Below are positions 15,793 to 23,362 of a stretch of DNA of 23,414 nucleotides, one piece after another (the first letter of the stretch is position 1; each line of letters opens with the position of its first letter). This DNA comes from Alistipes sp. UBA936 (GTDB lineage Bacteria > Bacteroidota > Bacteroidia > Bacteroidales > Rikenellaceae). Below the pieces are notes generated by a model. It had not been told where the DNA came from and made no database searches. It saw only the letters and a program-made list of their open reading frames with translations. The DNA is taken from assembly GCA_002293505.1 (NCBI GenBank), contig DBDI01000012.1, positions 3,431-26,844 of the forward strand, written 5' to 3'. The position numbers and the translations under genes were made by a program.

Positions 15793-16253
15793 CGCGGCCC
15801 GAGGTGGACCAGATCGACCAGACGATCCTGCGGCTGTTGATGAAGAACGCCCGGATGCCGTACCTCGAGATTGCTCGGGAATGCGGCATTTCCGGCGCGG
15901 CTATACACCAGAGGGTCAAGAAGTTGACCGACTCGGGCATCATTCGCGGTACCCGTCTCATCGTCGACCCCAAGGCTCTCGGATTCGACGTTTGCGCTCT
16001 GATCGGCATCCAGCTTCGCGAGGTCGCGCTCCACGGAACCGCCATTGAGGCCCTTCGCGAGATTCCCGAGGTTGTCGAATGCCGCTTCATAACTGGTAAA
16101 TATAACATTCTTTCGAAGGTCTTTTGCCGTGATAATGAGCACCTTATGCGCACCATCTTCGAGCGCATCCTCACCATTCCCGGCATCACCACCACCGAAA
16201 CTTTCATCTCCCTCAGCGAGGCTTTCTCGCGTCAGGTCTCAGTCGACATATAA
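15789..16253 (+). CDS. Lrp/AsnC family transcriptional regulator
   Basis: This 154-residue regulator has an N-terminal winged HTH (IDQTILRLLMKNARMPYLEI then ECGISGAAIHQRVKKL, about residues 9-50). A C-terminal RAM domain follows (CALIGIQLREVALHGTAI, EVVECRFITGKYNILSKVFC), which binds amino acids and builds octamers. The ATG overlaps the kbl stop, so it is translated with kbl and may respond to glycine, threonine or a related amino acid. That ligand is an inference from position only. It is followed by queD after 11 bases. It is not necessarily Lrp or AsnC itself, so no symbol is given. Confidence 0.93.
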   Translation: MTRPEVDQIDQTILRLLMKNARMPYLEIARECGISGAAIHQRVKKLTDSGIIRGTRLIVDPKALGFDVCALIGIQLREVALHGTAIEALREIPEVVECRFITGKYNILSKVFCRDNEHLMRTIFERILTIPGITTTETFISLSEAFSRQVSVDI

Positions 16254-16264
16254 TCACATATATT

Positions 16265-16699
16265 ATGTTGATTAGTAAGGAGTTTTCATTCGAAATGGCA
16301 CACGCCTTGGAGGGTTACGACGGGGCTTGCCGCCGGATTCACGGCCACTCTTACCGGCTTTGGGTTCAGGTCGAGGGTACTCCTTGCTCGCTCGAAGATT
16401 CTCCGAAACAGGGTATGGTTATGGACTTCGGCGAACTGAAACGCATTGTTAACCAAACCGTTATCGTGCCTTTCGACCATTCGTTCGTCATCCGCCGCAC
16501 TCCCGAAAACTCTTCGCTCGTCGACTCTCTCGCTGCCCACTTCGAGGGGGTGCAAATCGTTGACTGGCAGCCTACAAGCGAGAATCTTGTCGCCCACTTC
16601 GCCGAGCTTCTTCGCCCTTGCCTGCCGCCCTCCGTCACCCTCCGCTCATTGCGCCTTTCCGAAACCGCCACGTCCTATGCCGAGGTTGTTTTTGCTTGA
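16265..16699 (+). CDS. queD: 6-carboxytetrahydropterin synthase QueD / PTPS family
   Basis: This 144-residue member of the 6-pyruvoyl-tetrahydropterin synthase family most likely makes 6-carboxy-5,6,7,8-tetrahydropterin for queuosine (7-deazaguanine) synthesis. Zinc ligands are His13 (FSFEMAHAL), His26 and His28 in the CRRIHGHSY block. Cys22 in the QueD-type CxxxHGH pattern is the catalytic cysteine. VMDFGELKRIV, PFDHSFVI and TSENLVAHFAELL are the other family blocks. The end of the gene overlaps polA by 23 bases. queC and queE are not in the window, so the queuosine role rests on the family motif. Confidence 0.9.
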   Translation: MLISKEFSFEMAHALEGYDGACRRIHGHSYRLWVQVEGTPCSLEDSPKQGMVMDFGELKRIVNQTVIVPFDHSFVIRRTPENSSLVDSLAAHFEGVQIVDWQPTSENLVAHFAELLRPCLPPSVTLRSLRLSETATSYAEVVFA

Positions 16700-19457
16700 C
16701 GCTTACGCGCTGATTTTCAGGGCATATTACGCCTTCATCGGGCGCCCGATGCGTAATTCCGCCGGATTGAATACCTCGGCTATCTTCGGCTTCACGAAAT
16801 TTCTTCGCGACATTATTATTCGCGAACGTCCTCACCACCTGGGCGTTGCGTTCGATCCTCGCGGCGGTAATTTTCGCCATCAGCTTTTTCCCGCTTACAA
16901 GGCCAATCGCGCCGCCACTCCCGAGGACATAATCGCCTCTGTGCCATACATTAAGCGCATCCTCGAGGCGATGTGCATTCCTGTTCTGGAGGTTCCCGGT
17001 TGGGAGGCGGACGACGTGATCGGAACGCTCTCTGTTAAGGCGTCTGCCGCTGGTTATCAGACATTTATGGTCACTCCTGACAAGGATTACGGCCAGCTCG
17101 TCGCTCCCTATACCTATATATATAAGCAGCGTAAGGGCGGCGAGGGGGTCGATGTGCTTGATTCAGAGGCCGTTAATGCTCAATACGGTATTTCCGATCC
17201 TCGACTCGTGATCGACATTTTGGCTCTTTGGGGCGACGCTTCCGACAACGTTCCCGGCGTTCCAGGCGTCGGAGAAAAAGGAGCTATAAAGCTTGTAAAT
17301 CAGTTCGGTACGGTAGAGGATATCCTCGCTGCTGCCGACCGTGATGCTATCGGTGGCCGCATCGGCGAAAACTTGCGCGCCAATCGCGACCAACTGCTTC
17401 TGTCTAAGCGACTTGTGACTATCGACACCGATGCTCCGGTCGAATTCGTTCCCGCGGAACTCGAAATGTGCGACCCCGACTGCGCGGCACTTCGCGAACT
17501 ATATAAAGAGTTAGACTTCAACGCTTTCCTCCGAGAAATGGAGACAAATTCCCGTTCTCCGTTCTCATCCGCAATCCTCTGCCGCGAGTCCGGAGCCGGA
17601 ATGCCCGCAGCAACCGCAACATACTCATTAGAAAGCACTTCCACGACTTCCGTAGCATCCTCGACACCAGCGCCCGCTCCGTCCTCCGAAACCGGCCCCA
17701 TTCAAGGTGACCTGTTCTCATCTGCTGCCGCCGTAGTGCCGGAAAACGTCGCCTTTGAGACTGTCAATATTCACACATCCAGTGATTTACAGCAAACTCT
17801 CCAGATCCTGACCGCTGCACGCGAGGTCGCCTTCAAAATCGAAACCTCTGGCCGCGACTACTTTCGCGACCGCATCACCGGAATCTCATTTTCGGTCGAT
17901 CCCGCCAAAATATACCATTTTTCGCCCGACACCCCCCTCGAAAACACCCCCTCTCCCTCCGAAAATGCACTTTTTTCAGCACCCACCCCCCTAAAAATCG
18001 ACCCCCTTCGCGAAATTTTCGAAAATACCTCGATCGCCAAAATCGGCCACGACCTCAAATCGTCCGCCCACTTCCTTCACGCGGCAGGCATCGAACTACG
18101 CGGCCAACTGCTCGACACACTGATTATCAGCTACTTGCTCGACCCAGAAGCTCCGCGCCACACTCCACGGAACGCAAGTGAAACTCTCAGTCTATATAAC
18201 TCTCTGTCACAGCGATTTAGCCCGATAAGCGGCCTCTATTCCGAAATCGAGGAGCCGCTTATTCGCGTGCTCGAGTCGATGGAATGGGAAGGAATTCGCG
18301 TTGACACACAGATACTTGCCGACTACGGACACGAACTCACTCATAAACTCGCCGGACTCGAAAACCAGGTTCGCGAGATGACCGGCGAGCCTGCGTTGAA
18401 CGTCAATTCGCCGGCTCAGTTGGGCGAGGTTCTTTTCGTCAAAATGCAGCTTGCAGACAAACCGAAACGAACTAAAACTCAGAAGTTTAGCACCGGAGAG
18501 GAGCAGCTTCGCGCGATCGCCCACAAGCATCCCGTCATTGAGTTGATTCTCCAATATCGCGGCCTTAAAAAGTTGCTTTCGACGTACGTGGAGGCGCTGC
18601 CCGTGCTCGTGAATCCGCGAACCGGACGAATACATACATCTTATAATCAGGCTGTTACAGCAACAGGTCGGCTCTCGTCCACAAATCCGAATTTGCAGAA
18701 TATACCCATTCGCGAGGAGCAGGGGCGGACGATTCGACGCGCATTTGTGCCGTCGGATGCGGATCACGTTTTGTTGTCGGCGGATTACTCGCAGGTGGAG
18801 CTTCGACTGATGGCGCATCTAAGTGGTGATCAGGCACTTATCGACGCTTTTCGGGCTGGCGAGGATATCCATCGGGCCACTGCTGCGAAGATTTTCGGGG
18901 TACCGTTGGCCGACGTTTCGCCCGAGCAGCGGCGCCGCGCCAAGACTGCAAATTTCGGAATAATCTACGGAATCTCGGCTTTCGGACTCTCGCAACGACT
19001 TGATATTCCGCGAGTTGAAGCGCGCGAAATCATCGACGGCTACTTCCGCTCCTATCCCGGAGTGAAACAGTATATGGAAAGGGTCGCCGCCTACGCGCGC
19101 TCAACCGGCTATGTATCAACTATTTTCGGTCGCCGCCGATACCTTCCCGATATCGACTCCCGCAACGCCGTCGCACGCGCATTGGCCGAGCGTAACGCCA
19201 TCAATGCACCGATCCAAGGCAGTGCCGCCGACATTATGAAGATCGCGATGAGGCGGATTTTCGACGGTCTGGCAGAGCGCGGCCTCGCTTCGAAAATGAT
19301 CTTGCAGGTTCACGACGAGGTGGTAATCAACACGTTACGCAGCGAACAGGAAGAGGTCGCGGCGCTTGTCGTGGAGGCGATGAGCGGTGCTGCCGACCTC
19401 GCCGTGGAACTTGTAGTCGACTACGGGGTGGGCGAAAATTGGCTCGACGCGCACTGA
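16677..19457 (+). CDS. polA: DNA polymerase I
   Basis: This 926-residue DNA polymerase I fills gaps and removes RNA primers. The start at ATG 16677 gives the usual MPRLFLLDAYALIFRAYYAF and overlaps queD by 23 bases. The frame is open further upstream, but that part is a shadow. The 5'-nuclease domain has GWEADDVIGTL, DKDYGQLV and GDASDNVPGVPGVGEKG. The polymerase motifs are intact: DYSQVELRL (Asp703), RRAKTANFGIIYG (Lys756, Phe760, Tyr764) and QVHDEVV (His879, Asp880, Glu881). The 3'-5' exonuclease domain is recognisable but lacks its metal-binding aspartates: FKIET at 386-390 instead of FDTET, LKSS at 460-463 instead of LKYD, and no exo III Asp. A Ser/Thr/Ala/Pro-rich linker (about 292-365) precedes it. 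Confidence 0.97.
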   Translation: MPRLFLLDAYALIFRAYYAFIGRPMRNSAGLNTSAIFGFTKFLRDIIIRERPHHLGVAFDPRGGNFRHQLFPAYKANRAATPEDIIASVPYIKRILEAMCIPVLEVPGWEADDVIGTLSVKASAAGYQTFMVTPDKDYGQLVAPYTYIYKQRKGGEGVDVLDSEAVNAQYGISDPRLVIDILALWGDASDNVPGVPGVGEKGAIKLVNQFGTVEDILAAADRDAIGGRIGENLRANRDQLLLSKRLVTIDTDAPVEFVPAELEMCDPDCAALRELYKELDFNAFLREMETNSRSPFSSAILCRESGAGMPAATATYSLESTSTTSVASSTPAPAPSSETGPIQGDLFSSAAAVVPENVAFETVNIHTSSDLQQTLQILTAAREVAFKIETSGRDYFRDRITGISFSVDPAKIYHFSPDTPLENTPSPSENALFSAPTPLKIDPLREIFENTSIAKIGHDLKSSAHFLHAAGIELRGQLLDTLIISYLLDPEAPRHTPRNASETLSLYNSLSQRFSPISGLYSEIEEPLIRVLESMEWEGIRVDTQILADYGHELTHKLAGLENQVREMTGEPALNVNSPAQLGEVLFVKMQLADKPKRTKTQKFSTGEEQLRAIAHKHPVIELILQYRGLKKLLSTYVEALPVLVNPRTGRIHTSYNQAVTATGRLSSTNPNLQNIPIREEQGRTIRRAFVPSDADHVLLSADYSQVELRLMAHLSGDQALIDAFRAGEDIHRATAAKIFGVPLADVSPEQRRRAKTANFGIIYGISAFGLSQRLDIPRVEAREIIDGYFRSYPGVKQYMERVAAYARSTGYVSTIFGRRRYLPDIDSRNAVARALAERNAINAPIQGSAADIMKIAMRRIFDGLAERGLASKMILQVHDEVVINTLRSEQEEVAALVVEAMSGAADLAVELVVDYGVGENWLDAH

Positions 19458-19472
19458 TTCCGTTTTTTTTAT

Positions 19473-19498
19473 TATCTTTGCGTTGCGCCTTAGTTTTG
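19473..19498 (+). promoter_or_regulatory. Tandem -7 boxes upstream of mqnA
   Basis: Two perfect TAnnTTTG matches, TATCTTTG (19473-19480) and TAGTTTTG (19491-19498), lie in the 73-base gap between polA and mqnA. The first would give a leader of roughly 45 bases, unlike the very short leaders predicted at other genes here. No good -33 elements were seen. Confidence 0.45.
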
Positions 19499-19530
19499 CG
19501 CTATGTGTAACCAATTGAGAATCAAGATGG

Positions 19531-20295
19531 ATGACCCGTCCGGTAGTGAGCGTAGCAGCGGTCTCGTACCTGAATACCATACCGTTTTTGTATGGTATCC
19601 GGCACTCGGATAAACTGAGTGTCAGGCTGTTACTGTCTCCACCCAGCGGTTGCACCCACGCTTTCGAATCGCACGAAGCCGACATCGCCCTCATTCCTGT
19701 GGGGGGGCTCGGGCGGCTCTCCGAAAAAGATTTTGACATCGTAACTTCCTGGTGTATAGGCGCTGACGGCCCTGTGCGCACTGTCGTGATGGTGTCCGAT
19801 TCGCCGTTGAAAGAGATTCGGCGAGTGTGGCTCGATCCCCACTCGATGACGTCTGTCCGGTTGGCCCGGGTATTGGCCGAGAAACACTGGAAAATCGCAC
19901 CTCAATTCGCTGATATAAAGGATTATACCGAACTCGACAACGCTGCCGAAGGCGACGCTTTTGTGTTGATCGGCGACAAGGTTTTCGACGTCGAGGGGCG
20001 GTTTTCGCACACGTGGGACCTGTCCGAGGAGTGGCTCGCAATGACCGGATTGCCGTTCGTTTTTGCGGTCTGGGTGGCGCGAAAAACCGTGCCCGAGGAG
20101 GTTCTCGACGCACTGGAAGATGCTCTTACTCAGGGCGTTGAGCGGATTTACGAGGCGATCCTCGAGAGCGACTACGCCGACCGGTCATACGCTTATGAAT
20201 ACCTGACGCAAAATATCGACTATTTTCTGGACGGCAGAAAGCGCCGTGGCCTCGAACTGTTTAAAAGTCAAACACTTAAAGCAGAGCAGCGATGA
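19531..20295 (+). CDS. mqnA: Menaquinone biosynthesis protein MqnA (chorismate dehydratase)
   Basis: MqnA removes water from chorismate to give 3-enolpyruvyl-benzoate, the first step of the futalosine route to menaquinone. The 254-residue protein has a periplasmic-binding-protein-like fold with VSVAAVSYLNTIPFLYGI, the SPPSGCTHAF and EADIALIPVGGL blocks, VWLDPHSMTSVRLARVL, FVLIGDKVF and PFVFAVWVAR, all typical for MqnA/MqnD. The ATG at 19531 is the first possible start, because a TGA precedes it in frame. It overlaps the CorA-like gene by four bases (ATGA). No other mqn genes are in the window. This implies that the organism makes menaquinone by the futalosine rather than the MenFDHCEBA route. 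Confidence 0.92.
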   Translation: MTRPVVSVAAVSYLNTIPFLYGIRHSDKLSVRLLLSPPSGCTHAFESHEADIALIPVGGLGRLSEKDFDIVTSWCIGADGPVRTVVMVSDSPLKEIRRVWLDPHSMTSVRLARVLAEKHWKIAPQFADIKDYTELDNAAEGDAFVLIGDKVFDVEGRFSHTWDLSEEWLAMTGLPFVFAVWVARKTVPEEVLDALEDALTQGVERIYEAILESDYADRSYAYEYLTQNIDYFLDGRKRRGLELFKSQTLKAEQR

Positions 20296-21269
20296 TTACG
20301 ATCTATTTGAAACAGCACGGAAAAGTGATCCGCAATGCCGAGGTCGAAATGCTGGAAGAGCTTGGTTATGACGATGTTCTGTGGATCGACCTGCAGGCGC
20401 CGACGATGAAAGAGGAGAAGGCAGTCGAGGATTATTTGGACATCGACCTTCTGTCGCGTCGCGAGGCTGCTGAGATCGAGAGTTCATCGAAATACGCTGA
20501 GGGTGAGAACAGTATCGTCGCTAACTCGAACTTTTTCGCGCCGCGCGACGAGGGCGACGGATTCGTGCTCGACCCCGTTTCGTTCGTCATTTCGGAGGGA
20601 TTGCTCGTCACAACGCGCGACGGTGGCCGCAAAGCCGAGGGCGAATCGAGAACGTTCACCGAGATGGCTAAACGCCTGCAAATCAACCCGAAAGCCTACC
20701 CGACCGGGTTCCACCTTTTTGTGTCCATCCTGGAGGTTCGGATCGACCTTGATGCCGATTTCGTGGAGGCCGAGTCGCGCAAAATCTCGTTGTTGAGCAA
20801 TCAAATGGGCGACGAGGTTCGCAGTAATGAACAGTTAATCAAGCATATAAACTCGGCCCAGGAAAATATGATGATGATCCGCGAGGGGATTTTCGACCGT
20901 CAGCGGGTGCTCTCCGGCATCCTGCGCAGCGAGCACTTCCCGAACGACGTTTACCCGAGGTTGCAGTTGATGATGAGAGACGTCAGCTCGCTTATCGCGC
21001 ACACCGACTTTAGCTTCGAACGCCTTGACTATCTGAAAGATACGGTGATGGGTTTGATCAATATCGAGCAAAACAAGATCACGAAAATATTCACCGTTGC
21101 GTCGGTTTTCTTTATGCCGGCCACGCTCATCGCCAGCATTTACGGTATGAACGTCGTCCTTCCCGCGCAACAGTTGGGTGGCCTTAACTCGTTCTGGGTC
21201 ACTGTATTGGCGATGATCATCGCCTCAGGGCTCACGCTCGGCTTCTTCCGGTACAAAAAATGGTTGTAA
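20292..21269 (+). CDS. corA: CorA family Mg2+/divalent cation transporter
   Basis: This 325-residue inner-membrane transporter of the CorA metal ion family has a large N-terminal cytoplasmic domain and a long helix (about 170-260). Two C-terminal transmembrane segments (about 266-283 and 300-320) flank the signature YGMN (Tyr284-Asn287), the ion-selectivity loop. The sequence ends in FFRYKKWL, a basic cytosolic tail as in the family. The pentameric channel normally passes Mg2+, and some homologues pass Co2+ or Ni2+. The family symbol is used although substrate preference cannot be read from sequence. Its ATG overlaps the mqnA stop, so the two are probably co-translated, though a functional link is not obvious. 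Confidence 0.93.
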   Translation: MITIYLKQHGKVIRNAEVEMLEELGYDDVLWIDLQAPTMKEEKAVEDYLDIDLLSRREAAEIESSSKYAEGENSIVANSNFFAPRDEGDGFVLDPVSFVISEGLLVTTRDGGRKAEGESRTFTEMAKRLQINPKAYPTGFHLFVSILEVRIDLDADFVEAESRKISLLSNQMGDEVRSNEQLIKHINSAQENMMMIREGIFDRQRVLSGILRSEHFPNDVYPRLQLMMRDVSSLIAHTDFSFERLDYLKDTVMGLINIEQNKITKIFTVASVFFMPATLIASIYGMNVVLPAQQLGGLNSFWVTVLAMIIASGLTLGFFRYKKWL

Positions 21270-21301
21270 CACTTATTTGTTCCACTAATACTTAATTGAT
21301 T

Positions 21302-21970
21302 ATGAAAAAATGTCTGAAGTTTTTGATGGCGGCAGTGGTTGTCCTCATCGCAGTCAACGCAAGCGCGCAGATCGGCGTCAAGGTCGGTTTCGTGAGCTCG
21401 AACATTAAGGAAAAGTACGACGGCGAGACCTGGGATCCGGGTGCGTTCAGCGGTTCCAAGATCGGCGTCGACTACAACATCGCGCTGGGTACCAAGGGGT
21501 TCGCGCTTCGTCCGGGCCTGAACTACACCTTCCTGAACAAGAGAGAAAAAGAGGATGGAGCAAAAGCCTCGATGACTTATCATCTGGTGAACGTGCCCGT
21601 CGACCTGAAGTATCAGTACTCCTTCAATGACGATTTTGGGATTTACGCCGTTGCCGGACCGAGGATCGTGGTCGGAATCTCCGCGATCGAGAAGTACAAG
21701 GACGGCAGCGATAAGTACACGATCAACGCCTACACCGGCAAGTGGAAAGAGAAAGAAGACGGCCAAACCGAGTCCGGAAAGGACAAAGAAGAGGCCTATC
21801 TGAACCGTTTCGACATCCAGCTCGGCGTCGGTATCGGCCTGCAATACAGGGCTGTATCGTTGGAATTCGGCTACGACTGGGGACTGCTTAACGGCCTCAA
21901 AAAAGACTATGCCGACGGCGCAAAGTGGTCGAGAAACCAACTCGGCATCACGCTGGGCTACGCGTTCTAA
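21302..21970 (+). CDS. PorT-like outer-membrane beta-barrel protein
   Basis: This 222-residue secreted protein has a clear signal peptide (MKKCLKFLMAAVVVLIAVNA, with cleavage near ASAQ) and alternating strands (IGVKVGFVSSNI, GTKGFALRPGLNYTF, YHLVNVPVDLKYQYS, FGIYAVAGPRIVVGIS). It ends in GITLGYAF, a C-terminal aromatic as expected for BAM-inserted barrels. It fits the Bacteroidetes outer-membrane beta-barrel (PorT-like, OMP_b-brl_2) group of small eight-stranded proteins, whose exact roles are mostly unknown. A Lys/Glu-rich loop (about 145-165, KWKEKEDGQTESGKDKEEA) is probably extracellular. The ATG at 21302 is chosen because it begins the signal peptide. The gene lies 32 bases after corA and ends before a hairpin terminator. 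Confidence 0.85.
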   Translation: MKKCLKFLMAAVVVLIAVNASAQIGVKVGFVSSNIKEKYDGETWDPGAFSGSKIGVDYNIALGTKGFALRPGLNYTFLNKREKEDGAKASMTYHLVNVPVDLKYQYSFNDDFGIYAVAGPRIVVGISAIEKYKDGSDKYTINAYTGKWKEKEDGQTESGKDKEEAYLNRFDIQLGVGIGLQYRAVSLEFGYDWGLLNGLKKDYADGAKWSRNQLGITLGYAF

Positions 21971-21985
21971 TATCTCTGCTTTCAC

Positions 21986-22022
21986 AAAAAAGGCCGTTCA
22001 ACTTATGTTGTTCGGCCTTTTT
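21986..22022. terminator. Intrinsic terminator, probably bidirectional
   Basis: GGCCG (21992-21996) and CAAC (21999-22002) pair with GTTG (22007-22010) and CGGCC (22013-22017) around a TTAT loop, with a T/T internal mismatch. Six A's on the left and five T's on the right let it serve the barrel gene (plus) and the small DUF5652-like gene (minus). Confidence 0.85.
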
Positions 22023-22042
22023 CGTCTCCTTAGCCACAAATT

Positions 22043-22261
22043 TTAGTCTTCGCAGACTTTCTTCTCTTCTTTGTTTGTGAGCAGGTAAATAATTGGTAGT
22101 ATGCCTATTGTGTTGAAAACCATTACGCACACAAACCACACAAGTTGCCCTTTCCGGGCCGCGCGCCACATCGCAAATGCCTTCCAAACCATCTCCCAGG
22201 CGACCAACAGCGAAATCAGCCAAATTATCCAAAACTGTCCCGTTCCAAGAATGTTTTCCAT
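22043..22261 (-). CDS. DUF5652-like small membrane protein
   Basis: This 72-residue protein has two hydrophobic segments (FWIIWLISLLVAWEMVWKAF and VWFVCVMVFNTIGILPIIYL) joined by a basic loop (MWRAARKGQ). It ends in a charged tail (NKEEKKVCED). The pattern W-K-x-x-A-x-W-R-A-A-R followed by W-F-x-x-x-x-x-x-N-T-x-G-I-L-P-I-I-Y fits the small DUF5652 family of bacteria and archaea, whose function is unknown. It should be an inner-membrane protein with a helical hairpin. It points left toward the terminator at 21986-22022 and has a near-consensus -7 box 22 bases upstream. Confidence 0.75.
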   Translation of the reverse strand: MENILGTGQFWIIWLISLLVAWEMVWKAFAMWRAARKGQLVWFVCVMVFNTIGILPIIYLLTNKEEKKVCED

Positions 22262-22393
22262 AATCGAAATTATTAGTTTGTCGCAAAGACAATATAATTA
22301 TTATATATAGCGTGTAAAACACCTTTTATTGTGAACGGGTTGATGTGTTCTCATCCATGCAAATCGACTGGTAAGTTCTTGCACATACGAGAG
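22262..22393. other. Intergenic AT-rich spacer
   Basis: These 132 bases separate the DUF5652-like gene from the lipoprotein gene, both on the minus strand. They contain the near-consensus -7 box at 22284-22291, a TA-rich run around 22292-22310 and one of only three CATG sites in the window (about 22354). I see no terminator, gene or RNA. Confidence 0.6.
22284..22291 (-). promoter_or_regulatory. Near-consensus -7 box for the DUF5652-like gene
   Basis: The minus strand reads TGTCTTTG, one mismatch from TAnnTTTG, 22 bases before the ATG at 22261. It lies in an AT-rich stretch, so chance matches are likely here. Confidence 0.3.
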
Positions 22394-23068
22394 TTATTGC
22401 AAGTCGGAAGCTCTCTTAACAAGTCTCCGAAAAACCGGGTCATTTAGACGATCATATAAACTATCTATACATTCCTCAATGATATCAGCCTCATATAGAT
22501 GTTTATAATTACGAAAGGATCTTATTTGTTCTCCTTGAGCAAATATACGTTGTTCTTGCTCTAAATATTTACGAACACTGAAGGGTATGGAATAAGACAC
22601 TGATAATATATCATCATTAATATCAAGATATTTTATATCAATGACAAATTGATTTTTCTCAAGAAATTCTTTAGCTGTGAGACCACCGAATGCCTGCATA
22701 TCAGACAAATCTTCAATCTCATAAGAAATAGTTGATCGACCGACAAGGGGTTCAAAATGATATATCTCATTATTACTATAATTAGGCATCGCCTCGCCTA
22801 TTTGCGCATAACGATATGAAAACACCGTATTCTTTATCCCTTTTTCCATTGGCGTTAATGTAAATTGCAGTGAAACAGCCGAAATCTTATTCTCTGGAGT
22901 GTAGTGTGTTGAAATTCTTGTCATTTCGATTAAAATGAATTGCTTTTTATAGCGATTAAGCACAGAGTCTATCTGCTTAGTATAATCATCAATCGTTTTC
23001 GTCCGAGAATTTAAGTTGACGCAACCTATAAACGTAACTAACACTAATAAAAAACCAATTCTTTTCAT
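22394..23068 (-). CDS. Hypothetical lipoprotein in an AT-rich region
   Basis: I do not recognise this 224-residue protein. The start at ATG 23068 is inferred because it yields a lipoprotein signal (MKRIGFLLVLVTFIGC, Cys16). A TTG at 23092 would add eight residues without benefit. The mature protein is mixed alpha/beta, with Ile/Lys/Tyr-rich stretches such as TIDDYTKQIDSVLNRYKKQF and strand-like segments (SAVSLQFTLTP, FVIDIKYLDINDDILSVSYS). It ends in a charged helical tail (ECIDSLYDRLNDPVFRRLVK). No catalytic motif is evident. Base use is clearly poorer in G+C than in the genes from 5 to 22000 (codons such as ATA, TTA and AAT are frequent), which suggests recent acquisition. It has a perfect TATATTTG -7 box upstream on its strand and lies downstream of the putative rRNA terminator. 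Confidence 0.7.
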   Translation of the reverse strand: MKRIGFLLVLVTFIGCVNLNSRTKTIDDYTKQIDSVLNRYKKQFILIEMTRISTHYTPENKISAVSLQFTLTPMEKGIKNTVFSYRYAQIGEAMPNYSNNEIYHFEPLVGRSTISYEIEDLSDMQAFGGLTAKEFLEKNQFVIDIKYLDINDDILSVSYSIPFSVRKYLEQEQRIFAQGEQIRSFRNYKHLYEADIIEECIDSLYDRLNDPVFRRLVKRASDLQ

Positions 23069-23089
23069 CTCATCTAAAATAATATACAA

Positions 23090-23097
23090 CAAATATA
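23090..23097 (-). promoter_or_regulatory. -7 promoter box of the hypothetical lipoprotein gene
   Basis: The minus strand reads TATATTTG, a perfect TAnnTTTG, 21 bases before the ATG at 23068. A TTTG lies only about 14 bases further upstream, too close for a normal -33 element. The surrounding AT-rich DNA makes chance matches more likely. Confidence 0.45.
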
Positions 23098-23362
23098 AAA
23101 ATTATTTCTGTCAAAGCCATTATAATTCTTTCAGGCTCCTTTAATATGGCTACACGAGACAATGATTAACAAAAAACATATCAGGTAGATACCTCCTCTG
23201 TGCGTTCGGAATTACCATTTAACAAAAATCTTGCTTGCGTTTATTTTTTGCAAGCGGAGTCGCAATGGTGCGCGATCCAAGACAAAAGCCAAGGATAGTA
23301 TCTACATGCAGCCTCGGCTTTGAGATGCGAAGGTGTGCCAGATGCGCCGCCGCAATCGCAAG
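23098..23362. other. Non-coding spacer between lipoprotein gene and rRNA terminator
   Basis: These 265 bases hold no convincing gene. The left half is AT-rich and the right half is more GC-rich, like the rest of the chromosome. A small hairpin (GCTTGC 23233-23238 with GCAAGC 23250-23255) and an imperfect stem (23286-23294 with 23312-23320) are present, neither with a useful T run. One CATG lies at about 23306. Confidence 0.5.

Noticed and set aside
16446..16676. N-terminal extension of PolA upstream into queD, about 77 codons
   Set aside because: It is read from queD DNA in another frame. The family N-terminus starts at the ATG at 16677.
23233..23255. Small hairpin as a terminator or RNA gene
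   Set aside because: It is only a 6-bp stem with an 11-base loop and no suitable T run. There is no sign of a structured RNA.
23185..23305. 8-base inverted repeat (GTAGATAC and GTATCTAC) as transposon ends
   Set aside because: The match is only eight bases with no extension, no transposase and no target duplication.
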